Shown: in pieces, positions 1-8,046 of the stretch
How positions within the stretch are numbered: position 1 is the stretch's first letter
Layout of the letters: each line of letters opens with the position of its first letter
Source: Microbacterium sp. 8M
Lineage (GTDB): Bacteria > Actinomycetota > Actinomycetes > Actinomycetales > Microbacteriaceae
DNA: 64,000 bases
Direction of reading: 5' to 3'
Assembly: GCF_902506375.1 (NCBI RefSeq)
Contig: NZ_LR733284.1
Coordinates: 791,042-855,041, forward strand
Notes under the pieces: generated by a model
Database searches by the model: none
Seen by the model: only the letters and a program-made list of their open reading frames with translations
What the model was told of the DNA's origin: nothing
Position numbers and translations under genes: made by a program

Positions 1-74
1 AACCCGTGGACGCACTCTCAGGTGATCGATAGGATCCGAGAACCCGATGCCGACCGACCCGAACGGCGACTGCG

Positions 75-1067
75 ATGCCCGATCTGCCTCCCTCCCCCGC
101 CTGGTACCCCGACCCCCAGGACGCCTCCCTTTTGCGTTGGTGGGACGGCACGTCCTGGACCGCGCACACGACTCCCGCCCACACCCCGTCAGTTCCCCTT
201 GCGACGGCGGGCACCGCGGCGACGGGCACCTCTGCGCCGAGCTCCGTGGCGACGGGCACCTCGGCGGCGGACTCCGGGATCGCTCGGCGGCGACCTTGGT
301 GGGTTACAGCTCTGATCGCCGTGGGCGTGATCCTCCTCGGAGGCGTGCTGGCGCGCACCACGCCGGTGCTGCTCGCTCTCGCAGTCGTGGCCGCGATCGG
401 CGTCGCCGTGTATGTGTTCGTGCGCGGAAGCGCACCTCGGCTGCGGATGCGGTCCCGTGCGTCCGGCCTGCTGGCGCTAGGGACCGCGGCTCTGCTCGTG
501 TTCGGAGGAGGCGCAGCGAACGGCGCCACGCGCCCGGCGAACGAAGCCACGGCCGTCTCAGCCACCACGACGCCGCACGCGTTCGTCGCACCGACGCCCA
601 CCCCGACGCCGATTCCGACCACCTTCGAAGACATCGACGTCACGACGACGATCCCCTTCGAGCGCTCCACCGTCGACGATGCCGACCGTGACCTCGGAAC
701 GACGGAGGTCGTCACGGCCGGCGTCGACGGCACCAAGGTCACGACGTACCGCGTGACGAAAGTGGGCGGCAAGGAGACCGGCCGGACCGTCGTCAAGGAG
801 GTCATCACCCTGCCTCCGGTCACCGAGGTGACGGCGCACGGCACGCGCGAGCAGCAGGCCGCGCCTCCTGCTCCGTTCACTGCTCAGGAGGAGCCGTCGG
901 GGCAGTGCGACTCGAACTACGCCGACGCGTGCGTGCCCATCGCCAGCGATGTGGACTGCGCGGGCGGCAGCGGGAACGGCCCCGCCTATGTTCAGGGCCC
1001 GGTCCGCGTGATCGGCCAGGACATCTACCGTCTCGACAACGACGGCGACGGCATCGGCTGCGAGTAG
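75..1067 (+). CDS. DUF2510/G5/excalibur-domain membrane surface protein
   Basis: A 330-residue membrane-anchored protein of unknown specific role. Residues about 9-33 form a DUF2510 module (WYPDP, then WWDG and SW). Three hydrophobic stretches at about 75-150 should place it in the membrane. An outward Thr/Pro-rich linker leads to a G5-like domain (about 205-260, containing TYRVTKVGGKETGRTVV). The C-terminus is an excalibur-type calcium-binding motif with two cysteines and DNDGDGIGCE. G5 and excalibur modules are typical of actinobacterial wall-associated proteins. ATG at 75 is the only start that keeps the DUF2510 module at the N-terminus; no clear Shine-Dalgarno precedes it. The next gene is more than 300 bases downstream, so it appears to stand alone. 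Confidence 0.9.
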   Translation: MPDLPPSPAWYPDPQDASLLRWWDGTSWTAHTTPAHTPSVPLATAGTAATGTSAPSSVATGTSAADSGIARRRPWWVTALIAVGVILLGGVLARTTPVLLALAVVAAIGVAVYVFVRGSAPRLRMRSRASGLLALGTAALLVFGGGAANGATRPANEATAVSATTTPHAFVAPTPTPTPIPTTFEDIDVTTTIPFERSTVDDADRDLGTTEVVTAGVDGTKVTTYRVTKVGGKETGRTVVKEVITLPPVTEVTAHGTREQQAAPPAPFTAQEEPSGQCDSNYADACVPIASDVDCAGGSGNGPAYVQGPVRVIGQDIYRLDNDGDGIGCE

Positions 1068-1084
1068 CCCGCTCGCTGACCTCG

Positions 1085-1176
1085 CGCACACGCAATTCAG
1101 GCTGGAACGCGCTGCCGCGCCGCAATGCCGGCCGAAACCGCCGATCCAGGGGGATCCAGCCTGAGTTGTGCGCACC
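1085..1176. repeat. Palindromic intergenic element, copy 1
   Basis: An imperfect inverted repeat. The left arm CGCAATTCAGGCTGGA (1091-1106) is mirrored by TCCAGCCTGAGTTGTGCG (1155-1172). The centre carries a GCCGAAACCG-type core. The same arm recurs in the unit at 1244-1320, so this is a dispersed REP/BIME-like element and not a chance hairpin. It lies between two genes on the same strand and has no T-tract. Confidence 0.75.
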
Positions 1177-1243
1177 ACGTGCCCGGCGACACCGCCGTAC
1201 GCCCCCGCCACCGCGGTCACCGAGCTCGCCGATCTCGCTCGGA

Positions 1244-1320
1244 CGCAATTCAGGCTGGATTCCTCGGAACCGACGAAACGGCCGGATGACGGGCTCATGC
1301 GGAATCCATCCTGCGTTGCG
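1244..1320. repeat. Palindromic intergenic element, copy 2
   Basis: Second unit of the same family. The left arm CGCAATTCAGGCTGGATTCC (1244-1263) pairs with GGAATCCATCCTGCGTTGCG (1301-1320), matching at 17 of 20 positions. The core GACGAAACGGCCGGAT resembles the core of copy 1. Together the two units fill most of the 320-base gap between the surface protein and the RNase H gene. Nothing else is visible there except the -10-like hexamer just before 1388. Confidence 0.75.
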
Positions 1321-1387
1321 AAGCGACGGCCGCGCCCCGGATAGCGCCACGCCCGGGCGGCATCCCGCTACGCCCTACGGTGGAGGG

Positions 1388-2170
1388 ATGACGATCACCG
1401 CCGCGGCAGACGGATCCGCCCTGGGCAACCCCGGCCCCTGCGGCTGGGCCTGGTACATCGACGATGCGAACTGGGCGGCCGGCGGATCCCCCCACGGCAC
1501 GAACAACCAGGGCGAGCTGCAGGCCGTGCTCGAGCTGCTGCGCGCCACCTCCGCGGTCGCGGGCGAGAAGCTCGTGATCGAGTGCGACAGCCGGTACGTG
1601 ATCGACTCGGTGACGAAGTGGATGCCCGGCTGGAAGCGCAAGGGGTGGCGCAAGGCCGACGGCGGTCCCGTGCTCAACCGCGAGCTGCTCGAGGGCATCG
1701 ACGCCGAGCTGCGCGGACGCGACGTGTCGTTCAGCTGGGTGAAGGGCCACGCCGGGCACCCTCTGAACGAGGCCGCGGATCAGCGCGCGAACGCCGCCGC
1801 GACCGCGTATCAGCGCAAGCAGGAGCCCGACCGCGGGCCCGGGTTCACCGCCGCCGCTCCGGTCATCGCCGGGGCCTCGGCGAGCCTCCCCGAACCCGCG
1901 GGACCCACGCACTCGACCGCCGCCGGCGGTGGTTCCGGTGCGGCTGCCCCCGCCCCAGCCCGAACAGAGGCCCCCGTGGCCCCGGCCCGAACAGAGGCTC
2001 CGGCGCTGTGGGCGGAGGCGTCGGACCTGCTCGACGGGCTCGAGGTGCCCGCGGCGACGCCCCCGATCGACCTGCGCATCGCCCTCAGCGCCGAGGAGCA
2101 CGCCCGGCTGCGCGACCGCGCCGACGCCCAGGGCGTGAGCCTGGAGGAGGCGCTGCGGCGTCTGATCTGA
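1388..2170 (+). CDS. rnhA: Ribonuclease HI with C-terminal extension
   Basis: A 260-residue RNase HI that cleaves the RNA strand of RNA-DNA hybrids. The catalytic set is visible: D8 (AADGSALGNPG), E43 (NNQGELQAV), D67 (ECDSRYVID), H121 (KGHAGHP) and D131 (NEAADQRAN). The catalytic domain occupies about residues 1-145. It is followed by a Pro/Ala-rich linker and a 35-residue C-terminal helical segment (LRIALSAEEHARLRDRADAQ) like those of short ribbon-helix-helix or wing motifs, so the protein is about 100 residues longer than classic RNase HI. The start at 1388 is chosen because TACGGT (1376-1381) lies 6 bases upstream, the pattern of a leaderless transcript. A longer reading frame upstream is not supported by the family. 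Confidence 0.93.
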   Translation: MTITAAADGSALGNPGPCGWAWYIDDANWAAGGSPHGTNNQGELQAVLELLRATSAVAGEKLVIECDSRYVIDSVTKWMPGWKRKGWRKADGGPVLNRELLEGIDAELRGRDVSFSWVKGHAGHPLNEAADQRANAAATAYQRKQEPDRGPGFTAAAPVIAGASASLPEPAGPTHSTAAGGGSGAAAPAPARTEAPVAPARTEAPALWAEASDLLDGLEVPAATPPIDLRIALSAEEHARLRDRADAQGVSLEEALRRLI

Positions 2171-2195
2171 CCGGATCCGGTGCCACACTGTCGGG

Positions 2196-2492
2196 ATGTG
2201 GATCGGATGGATCGAGTTCGACATCCTGCTCGGCGACGTGCACTCCCTGAAGGAGAAGCGGAGCGTGATCCGGCCTCTGCTCGCGGACCTCGGCCGGCGC
2301 ACCGAGGCGGCGGTCGCCGAGGTCGGCGCGCAGGATCTGCACCGCCGCACGATGCTCGGTGTCTCGGTCGTGGCGGCGCATGCGTCGCACGTGCGCGATG
2401 TTCTGGATCAGGCGGAGCGTCTGCTCACGGAGCAGCATCCTGAGATCACGGTGCTCTCAGAGCGCCGCGGGCTGCACAGCAGCGAGGACTGA
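2196..2492 (+). CDS. DUF503 family protein (YlxP-like)
   Basis: A 98-residue DUF503 protein. The family signature is clear from the N-terminus: MWIGWIEFDILLGDVHSLKE, then KRSVIRPLL, and near the end LDQAERLL. Members are small alpha/beta proteins often found near ribosome-assembly genes (ylxP is beside rbfA in Bacillus); their biochemical role is not established. Here it follows the RNase H gene by 25 bases on the same strand and could be co-transcribed. CACACT lies 6 bases before the ATG, so it may also have its own leaderless start. Confidence 0.9.
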   Translation: MWIGWIEFDILLGDVHSLKEKRSVIRPLLADLGRRTEAAVAEVGAQDLHRRTMLGVSVVAAHASHVRDVLDQAERLLTEQHPEITVLSERRGLHSSED

Positions 2493-2515
2493 CGGCGGCG
2501 CCCCGCACGCCAGGG

Positions 2516-2941
2516 TCAGTGCGACCGCAGCGCGACCCGGGTCTGCGTCTGCGCGGCCCCGCACTCCTTCTTGAGGCGGCGCAGCAGCCGGTCGAGCGAC
2601 GCGGTGTCGCGCGTGAACGCGCGCACGAGGCCGTCGTACGGGCCGGTCATGTGCACCGCGTCGACGATCTCGCCGATCTCCGCGACGCGCTCGGCGAAGG
2701 CGTCGAAGTCGGTGCTGGCGTCGAGCCGCACGTCGATGAACACCTCCAGTCCGCCGTGCGGATCCGGGGCGTCTACGCCGGTGCGGATCGTGTAGCCGAG
2801 GATGATGCCGTCGGCCTCGAGGCGCCGGACGCGGGCCGCCGTGGCGTTGGTGCTGAGCCCGACGGCGCGTCCGAGCTCACTGAACGAACGGCGCGCGTTC
2901 TCCCGCAACAGGCCGAGAATCTGCTCGTCGATGGCGTCCAC
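2516..2941 (-). CDS. Lrp/AsnC family transcriptional regulator
   Basis: A 141-residue Lrp/AsnC regulator. The N-terminal winged-helix domain reads DAIDEQILGLLRENARRS, followed by the recognition helix region STNATAARVRRLEADG. The C-terminal RAM ligand-binding domain spans about residues 65-141. I place the start at GTG 2941, because the family begins within a few residues of the LDxxDxxIL motif; upstream codons encode low-complexity sequence. The gene is divergent from a LysE-type exporter with only 70 bases between them. This is the classic LysG/LysE-like arrangement in which a regulator senses an amino acid and switches on its exporter. Which amino acid is sensed cannot be read from the sequence. 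Confidence 0.9.
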   Translation of the reverse strand: MDAIDEQILGLLRENARRSFSELGRAVGLSTNATAARVRRLEADGIILGYTIRTGVDAPDPHGGLEVFIDVRLDASTDFDAFAERVAEIGEIVDAVHMTGPYDGLVRAFTRDTASLDRLLRRLKKECGAAQTQTRVALRSH

Positions 2942-3011
2942 GGCGCTCAGAGTAGCCGTTCCACCGACGGATTCGCAGTGCGGATCACCGGGGCGCGCGA
3001 CACTGGTCCGC

Positions 3012-3653
3012 ATGGACGGCTTCTGGGTGGCGGCGCTGGCCGGCGTGCTGGCCGGGCTCGGTGTCGCGATGCCGCTCGGCGCGATCGGCGCGCTCCTGCT
3101 GCGCGAGAGCATCGTGAACGGCTTCCGCGTCGGCGCGGCGGCAGCGGGCGGCGTCGCCACCGTCGATCTGCTCTACTGCGCGGTCGCCACTGCGACGGGC
3201 GCGCTCCTCGCCGCAGCGATCGACGGCGTCCGCGGCCCGTTCCTGATCGCCTCCGGGATCCTCGTCATCGCGATCGGGATCCTGCAGCTGTTCCGGATCC
3301 GTCGCCCACCCGGATCCGACGGAGCCGCAGTCGACCGCATCTCAGCCCTCCGCGCCTATGCCCGCTTCGTCGGACTGACCGCGATCAACCCGATGACGCT
3401 CATCTATTTCATCGCGCTCGGCGGCGCGGTGACCGCGCGCAGCGCCTCACCGGCAGGGCCCGTCGTCTTCGTCGTGGCCGCGGGGCTCGCCTCACTCGCC
3501 TGGCAGCTGATGCTCGCGGGCGCCGGCGCGCTGTTCGGCCACCTGATCGGCCGGCGCGCGACGCGGGTGATCGGCGTCCTCGCGTCGCTCATCGTGGTTG
3601 CGCTCGGTGCGATCGTGCTGGCGCAGGGCGCGGGTGCGCTTCTGGAACGGTGA
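3012..3653 (+). CDS. LysE family amino acid exporter
   Basis: A 213-residue integral membrane exporter of the LysE superfamily, about the usual length (200-215). It has six predicted hydrophobic helices. The family hallmark near the N-terminus is present (GVAMPLGAIGALLLRESI), as is the central INPMTLIYF motif. Substrates of the family are amino acids or related zwitterions. The start at ATG 3012 gives the standard N-terminus. It is divergent from the Lrp/AsnC gene, which is the likely regulator. It ends 16 bases from the convergent panB stop codon. Confidence 0.92.
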   Translation: MDGFWVAALAGVLAGLGVAMPLGAIGALLLRESIVNGFRVGAAAAGGVATVDLLYCAVATATGALLAAAIDGVRGPFLIASGILVIAIGILQLFRIRRPPGSDGAAVDRISALRAYARFVGLTAINPMTLIYFIALGGAVTARSASPAGPVVFVVAAGLASLAWQLMLAGAGALFGHLIGRRATRVIGVLASLIVVALGAIVLAQGAGALLER

Positions 3654-3669
3654 CCCTGTCGCGGGGCCG

Positions 3670-4539
3670 TCACCGTGCCGCGAGCAGCTCCCGCAGCCGG
3701 GCGGCCTCCTCGGCCGGCATGGAGTAGGTGTGCTCGGGCGCGGGGTACACCCGTTCGCGCACCTCGTCGGCGTAGGCGGTGACGCCCTCGACCGCGGCGG
3801 TGCGCAGGTCGGCGTAGCGCTTGACGAACTTGGCGGCGGGGCCGTCGTAGATGCCGAGCAGGTCGTGGAACACGAGCACCTGGCCGTCGGTCGCGGATCC
3901 GGCGCCGATCCCGATCACCGGGATGTCGATCAACGGCATGAGGGCGGCCGTCACCTCGCTCGGCACCGCCTCGACGACGAGCAGCGCGCAGCCCGCGTCC
4001 TGCAGGGCGAGGGCGTCGTCGATGAGCGACAGCGCGGCATCGGCGGTGCGCCCCTGCGCGCGGTAGCCGCCGAGCGACGTCGCGGTCTGCGGGGTAAGGC
4101 CCACGTGCCCGACGACGGGGATGCCGGCCTCGACCAGCGCTCGCGCGCGCTGCACCGAGGTGCCGCCGCGCTCGATCTTGACGAGGTCGCAGCCGGTCTC
4201 CTTGATGAAGCGCTGCGCCGTCGCGAGGGCCTGCGCGTCGGAGGTCTCGTAGGAGCCGAACGGCAGGTCGGCGACGAGCAGCGGCGCCGTGAGCCCGCGC
4301 CGCACGGCCTTGGTGAGCATGATCATCTCGTCGACCGACACGGGCACCGTGCTGTCGTAGCCGAGCACCGTCATCGCGGCGGAGTCGCCGACGAGCACCA
4401 TGTCGACGCCCGCGGCCTCGACGATCTGCGCGCCGGGGTGGTCGTACGCGGTGACCATGACGATCGGCTCGCCCGCCGCCTTCTTCGCGGCGAGGTCGCC
4501 GAGCCCGAGGCGACGGGTAGGAGCGGCATGCGCACTCAT
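3670..4539 (-). CDS. panB: 3-methyl-2-oxobutanoate hydroxymethyltransferase
   Basis: PanB, 289 residues. It adds a hydroxymethyl group from methylene-tetrahydrofolate to 2-oxoisovalerate to give ketopantoate, the first step of pantothenate synthesis, in the cytoplasm. The metal and substrate residues expected from the E. coli enzyme are recognisable: D52 (LVGDSAAM), D91 (ADLPFGSYE), E123 (KIERGG, where many homologues have KxEGG) and the catalytic E190 (VVEAVP). It is the last gene of the panC-panD-panB run. Its ATG overlaps the panD stop as ATGA (4536-4539), so it is probably translationally coupled. The ketopantoate reductase gene (panE) is not in the window. Confidence 0.97.
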   Translation of the reverse strand: MSAHAAPTRRLGLGDLAAKKAAGEPIVMVTAYDHPGAQIVEAAGVDMVLVGDSAAMTVLGYDSTVPVSVDEMIMLTKAVRRGLTAPLLVADLPFGSYETSDAQALATAQRFIKETGCDLVKIERGGTSVQRARALVEAGIPVVGHVGLTPQTATSLGGYRAQGRTADAALSLIDDALALQDAGCALLVVEAVPSEVTAALMPLIDIPVIGIGAGSATDGQVLVFHDLLGIYDGPAAKFVKRYADLRTAAVEGVTAYADEVRERVYPAPEHTYSMPAEEAARLRELLAAR

Positions 4540-5084
4540 GCGAACGCCTCCACCCCGCCGGTCGCGGAGCCCGTCGAAGCGCCCCCGGTCGCTGAGCCTG
4601 TCGAAGCGCCCCCGGTCGCTGAGCCCGTCGAAGCGCCCCCGGTCGCTGAGCCCGTCGAAGCGCCCCCGATCGCTGAGCCTGTCGAAGCGCCCGGCACCCG
4701 GGCTTCGGTCAGCAGCACATCCACCGCGTCGTCGACCTGGATGATCGCGTTCGACCGGTCCACGTGCACCACCGTCGGCGCGTAGTCCGCGAGGTCTTCC
4801 CGCGAGTAGTCGGCATAGGAGATCACGATCACCGTGTCGCCCGTGTGCACGAGGCGGGCGGCGGCGCCGTTCACCTGGATGACGCCGGATCCGCGCTCTC
4901 CCGCGATCGTGTAGGTCTCGAAGCGGGATCCGTTGTCGACGTCGACGACGTGCACCTGCTCGTGCGGGAGGATGTCGGCGGCGTCGAGCAGATCGGGATC
5001 GACCGTGATGGATCCGACGTAGTGCAGATCGGATCCGGTGATCGTCGCGCGGTGGATCTTCGACTTCAGCATGGTGCGTCGCAT
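4536..5084 (-). CDS. panD: Aspartate 1-decarboxylase proenzyme with repeat tail
   Basis: PanD, 182 residues. It decarboxylates aspartate to beta-alanine for pantothenate. The self-cleavage site is intact: G24-S25 in [11 protein letters not shown], where S25 becomes the pyruvoyl cofactor. The core ends near residue 130, close to the usual family length. Beyond it is an unusual tail of five nearly identical nine-residue units (GASTGSATG, residues about 132-177), encoded by 27-base tandem repeats derived from a dispersed repeat. The tail is in frame and ends VEAFA. It probably lies outside the tetramer core; whether it matters is unknown. The ATG overlaps the panC stop as ATGA (5082-5086 region). 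Confidence 0.96.
   Translation of the reverse strand: MRRTMLKSKIHRATITGSDLHYVGSITVDPDLLDAADILPHEQVHVVDVDNGSRFETYTIAGERGSGVIQVNGAAARLVHTGDTVIVISYADYSREDLADYAPTVVHVDRSNAIIQVDDAVDVLLTEARVPGASTGSAIGGASTGSATGGASTGSATGGASTGSATGGASTGSATGGVEAFA
4560..4694. repeat. Five 27-base tandem repeats inside panD
   Basis: Five head-to-tail 27-base units beginning at 4560, 4587, 4614, 4641 and 4668. Each contains the core GAGCC(T/C)GTCGAAGCG and differs from the others at only one or a few bases. On the coding strand each unit reads as GASTGSA(T/I)G. The core is the same dispersed repeat seen at 25324-25348, 46862-46888 and 57589-57712. Confidence 0.95.
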
Positions 5085-5935
5085 CAGGCGCTCACTCTCA
5101 GGAGGCGGTTGTCGATGAGGCGGGCGGCGCCGACGTGCGCGGCGACCGCGAGCAGCGCCTCGCCGTCGAGGCGGGTCACGGGCTGCAGGTCGTCGGCCGT
5201 GCGCAGCTCGAGGTACTCGGGGACGATGCCGGCGTCGTCCAGGATCCGCCGGGCCGCGTCTTCGATGGCGGCGCCGTCGCGCTCGCCCTGCTCGACGGCT
5301 TCGGCTGCGGCTTCGAGCGCGCGGTTGAGCGCGGTCGCCTGCTGCCGCGCCGCGGGGTCGAGGTAGACATTGCGCGAGCTCATGGCGAGGCCGTCCGGCT
5401 CGCGCACGATCGGGCAGGCCACGATCTGCACGTCGAGATTCAGGTCGCGCACGAGCCGGCGCACCACGAGCACCTGCTGGGCGTCCTTCTGCCCGAAGTA
5501 GGCGACGTCGGGGGCGACGATGCCGAGGAGCTTGGCGACGACCGTGGCGACGCCGTCGAAGTGGTGCGCGCCGCGGCTCGCGCCGTCGAGGACGTCGGTG
5601 ATCCCGGAGATGTGGATCGTCGTCGCGAAGCCGTCGGGGTAGATCTCGGCGGGTTCGGGCGCGAACAGGATGTCGACGCCCTCGCCCTCGGCGAGCGCCG
5701 CGTCGCGCGCCTCGTCGCGCGGGTAGCGGCTGAGGTCCTCGTTCGGCCCGAACTGGGTGGGGTTCACGAACAGCGACACCACGACGAGGTCGTTGTGCGC
5801 GCGGGCCTCGCGCATGAGCGAGAGGTGCCCTTCGTGGAACGCGCCCATGGTCGGGACGAGCCCGACGCTCCGCCGGTCCTGCTTCGCGGCCTTCACGGCT
5901 TCGCGGAGCTCGGCGATCGTGCGGATGATCCTCAT
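5084..5935 (-). CDS. panC: Pantothenate synthetase (pantoate--beta-alanine ligase)
   Basis: PanC, 283 residues, the usual length. It joins pantoate and beta-alanine with ATP through a pantoyl-adenylate. The HIGH-like nucleotide motif is visible ([14 protein letters not shown], with H34 and H37), as are FVNPTQF, the YFGQKDAQQ segment and the SSRNVYL loop that corresponds to KMSKS. An AAAGGA sequence precedes the ATG at 5935. The gene overlaps the upstream DUF2520 gene and the downstream panD by ATGA junctions, so four genes form one tightly coupled operon that supplies coenzyme A precursors. Confidence 0.97.
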   Translation of the reverse strand: MRIIRTIAELREAVKAAKQDRRSVGLVPTMGAFHEGHLSLMREARAHNDLVVVSLFVNPTQFGPNEDLSRYPRDEARDAALAEGEGVDILFAPEPAEIYPDGFATTIHISGITDVLDGASRGAHHFDGVATVVAKLLGIVAPDVAYFGQKDAQQVLVVRRLVRDLNLDVQIVACPIVREPDGLAMSSRNVYLDPAARQQATALNRALEAAAEAVEQGERDGAAIEDAARRILDDAGIVPEYLELRTADDLQPVTRLDGEALLAVAAHVGAARLIDNRLLRVSA

Positions 5936-6822
5936 GCGCGGTCCTTTCGATCGACGGCGTCGCCTGCGCCGGTTCCTGAGCGCCCTTCGTCTCGTCGCTC
6001 CGCTCCTCGCTCAGGATCCGCGGAGCGAGACGAAGGACGCTCAGGATCCGCGAAGCGAGACGAAGGACGCCCGCCCGCGCTCTCGGCGAGCACCCGCGTC
6101 TGCGCAGTCAGCGCATCGACGAGCGCGAGCATCTCAGAGTTCCCCTCCGCGACGGCAGTGCGCTGGCGTGCGACCGTGCCCTCATCCCCACGGGCGATCG
6201 GCCCGGTGAGCGCATCCGCGGCGCCGCGTTCGGCCCAGTTCGTCGCCGTCTGGTGAACGAGCGGAGCGAGGAGCGCACGCGCGTCGTCCGGCGCGATCCC
6301 CGCGGATCCCGCCACACGCTCAGCCGCGTCCAGCACGGCGAGGAGCAGGTTCGACGCGATCGATGCGGAGGCGTGGTAGCCCGCACGCTGCGCCTCGTCG
6401 ACACGGAACGGGCGGGCGCCGAGCGCGCGCGCCAGCCCCTCCGCTGTAGCGCGTGCCTCGGCGGTGCGGCCGTCGATCGCCGCGCCGATGCCGTGGAAGA
6501 CGGCCGGCGACTCGGATCCGGTGAAGGTCTGGAGCGGGTGGATGTTGAAGTCGACGTCGTCGAGTCCTGTCGCGCCCGACACGTGCCCGACGAGCCGCGC
6601 GTGCGGGCGGACCGCAGCCGCGGCGTCGTGGATCGCGGCATCCGGTACGCACAGGAGCGCGACGTCGACGACCGGGACGGAGTCGCCTCGGCGAAGCGGT
6701 CCGTGCACCGCGGATCCGGCCTCCTCCAGTGCTCGCGCGAGCACGCTGCCGAGGCGTCCGGCACCGACGACGGCGACGCTGCGAGGGCGCGCAGCAGACA
6801 CGGGGGAAGAGGATGCATTCAT
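5932..6822 (-). CDS. Rossmann-fold DUF2520 protein (ProC/PanE-like)
   Basis: A 296-residue protein with an N-terminal Rossmann dinucleotide-binding motif ([20 protein letters not shown], about residues 15-35) and a C-terminal all-helical DUF2520 domain (about 120-260). It resembles pyrroline-carboxylate and ketopantoate reductases. Being first in the pan operon, it is a plausible stand-in for ketopantoate reductase (panE), although this function is not proven for DUF2520 proteins. ATG 6822 (MNASSSPVS) is chosen because it directly precedes the nucleotide fold. The last 40 residues (repeats of RPSSR-ADPE) come from an inserted DNA repeat at 5977-6070. Confidence 0.85.
   Translation of the reverse strand: MNASSSPVSAARPRSVAVVGAGRLGSVLARALEEAGSAVHGPLRRGDSVPVVDVALLCVPDAAIHDAAAAVRPHARLVGHVSGATGLDDVDFNIHPLQTFTGSESPAVFHGIGAAIDGRTAEARATAEGLARALGARPFRVDEAQRAGYHASASIASNLLLAVLDAAERVAGSAGIAPDDARALLAPLVHQTATNWAERGAADALTGPIARGDEGTVARQRTAVAEGNSEMLALVDALTAQTRVLAESAGGRPSSRFADPERPSSRSADPERGAERRDEGRSGTGAGDAVDRKDRA
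5977..6070. repeat. Repeat cluster at the 3' end of the DUF2520 gene
   Basis: Two adjacent 30-base direct repeats (6011-6040 and 6041-6070) differ at one base and contain AGCGAGACGAAGGACGC. An inverted copy of the same motif (CCTTCGTCTCG...CTCCGC) lies at 5977-6000. The 30-base period keeps the reading frame and gives the ADPE/RPSSR tail. A related motif (CGTTTCGTCTCGCT) occurs at 14494-14540. Confidence 0.85.
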
Positions 6823-6903
6823 TGTTGGACCCCGGCCGGAATCGGCAGCCGGACTGGGTCGAGTATCCGCCCGCGTCGGGATCCGCACCAAATCGCGGAT
6901 CAA

Positions 6904-6953
6904 TCTGCAAACGAGACAGGCTGTTCTACTGCGCCAATTGAACCTCAGAAGGC
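6904..6953 (-). other. tRNA-like 5' half, probably not a functional tRNA
   Basis: On the minus strand a D-arm-like stem (GTTC...GAAC around AATTGGCGCAGTA) is followed by a four-pair anticodon-like stem with the seven-base loop CTCGTTT. There is no TTC-containing T-loop, and no 3' acceptor strand matches the 5' GCCTTCT. The 330-base gap 6823-7153 otherwise holds only the toxin-antitoxin promoter region. I read this as a tRNA fragment or a coincidence. Confidence 0.25.
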
Positions 6954-7153
6954 ACACTCAGACACCACTTCGACTTCGAGGCTGTCCAACAGCCGAGGCA
7001 TCCGGCTTGATTCCATACATGGCGCTCCGGCGTCGAGCTTCCCACGGTTCCCGTCCTGACCCACCTCGAAGTCCGCGACGCAGAGCAATGTGGACCGATG
7101 GGAATCAGTTACGGCTTGTGCCCGAACGCCGGATGTGCATGCATACTGTAAGC

Positions 7154-7384
7154 ATGCCCAACGTCCTCATTCGCGACCTGGATCCGGCAGTGCATTCGGT
7201 GCTGTCGGCGCGCGCCGAGGCGCGTGGACAGTCGCTGCAGCAGTATCTGACGACGGAGCTCACGCAGCTTGCAGGACGGCCGACGCTGACTGAGATGCTG
7301 GCGGAGTTGGAGCAACGTGCACCTCGGCGCGTCCCCCGCGAAGCGATCCTGAAGGCGATTCATGACGGCCGACGAGCGCGATGA
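7154..7384 (+). CDS. FitA/VapB-type antitoxin
   Basis: A 76-residue antitoxin-like protein. The N-terminus (MPNVLIRDLDPAVHSVLSAR) is the ribbon-helix-helix DNA-binding fold typical of FitA-like partners of PIN toxins. The C-terminal half would wrap the toxin. The ATG at 7154 follows TACTGT and a GCATGC-rich imperfect dyad (about 7139-7156) that could be the autoregulatory operator. The stop overlaps the toxin ATG as ATGA at 7381-7384, the standard toxin-antitoxin layout. A longer upstream frame exists but would destroy the ribbon-helix-helix start. Confidence 0.88.
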   Translation: MPNVLIRDLDPAVHSVLSARAEARGQSLQQYLTTELTQLAGRPTLTEMLAELEQRAPRRVPREAILKAIHDGRRAR

Positions 7385-7773
7385 TCGTCGTCGACGCGTC
7401 CATCGTCGTCGAGCTGCTGACTGACCTTGGAGCCAGGACTCGCCTGCATGTGCGGCTTGCCGACGAGTCGCTCATCGCCCCCGATCTCCTCCCGGTCGAG
7501 GTGGCTTCAGCGTTGCGCGGGCTGAACCTGGGCGGCCATCTCGACGACGCCGCACTCGACCTCGCGGTCGATGACCTCATGCGTCTGCCCGTCGACCTGC
7601 ACCCGTCCCTGCCGCTCGTGCCACGAATACTGGCCTTGCGGTCGAACATCTCGGCTTACGACGCAAGCTACGTGGCACTGGCCGAGGCCTTCCGGTGCCC
7701 GTTGCTCACCCTGGATCAGCGGTTGGCCGGAGCGGCGCGGACATTGTGCTCGGTCGAGACTCTCGAGACCTGA
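7381..7773 (+). CDS. VapC-like PIN-domain toxin (ribonuclease)
   Basis: A 130-residue PIN-domain protein, the normal length of VapC toxins. These are Mg-dependent ribonucleases that often cut tRNA or rRNA and are held inactive by the partner antitoxin. The acidic active-site pattern is present: the N-terminal VVDASIVVELL aspartate, the E in LLPVEVASALRGL, the YDASYVALAEA aspartate and the LLTLDQRLA aspartate. It overlaps the antitoxin gene by four bases. The pair sits at the left edge of a lower-GC accessory region. Confidence 0.9.
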   Translation: MIVVDASIVVELLTDLGARTRLHVRLADESLIAPDLLPVEVASALRGLNLGGHLDDAALDLAVDDLMRLPVDLHPSLPLVPRILALRSNISAYDASYVALAEAFRCPLLTLDQRLAGAARTLCSVETLET

Positions 7774-7854
7774 CCAGGCCCATTTCGGCGCGCCGGCGAT
7801 TGCGCTTCGTCGGCGTACGAAATGGCCGAGACGGGCATCAAAGACCGCTGGTCA
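7771..7854. repeat. Nested inverted-repeat element after the toxin gene
   Basis: CATTTCGGCGCGCCGGCG (7781-7798) is mirrored by CGTCGGCGTACGAAATG (7808-7824). An outer pair, TGACCAG (7771-7777) and CTGGTCA (7848-7854), flanks it. The outer left arm includes the toxin stop codon. It may act as a terminator. The rest of the 270-base gap to 8046 shows no gene. Confidence 0.55.
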
Positions 7855-8046
7855 GGCTCGAGGTGAGCGTCCCCCTCATCATCACCGCGGGCATGCTCAC
7901 GACCCTTATGCCGGCGGTGCCGGTGCGCCCGCGCGCACGAATTCGAGGTTCGTTCCCATTCGTTCTGCCCCGTTCGCTGCTTAGTGCCCCCGCCCCTACC
8001 GCGCGATGAGCCAACGAAGGAGATCGAACGCAGATACGCTGACACG

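Noticed and set aside
1-74. A gene at the left window edge
   Set aside because: The 74 bases show no convincing coding sequence; short frames there overlap the DUF2510 gene in other phases.
2942-3160. N-terminal extension of the Lrp regulator by about 70 codons
   Set aside because: The extension is antisense to the LysE gene, low in complexity, and longer than any normal Lrp/AsnC protein.
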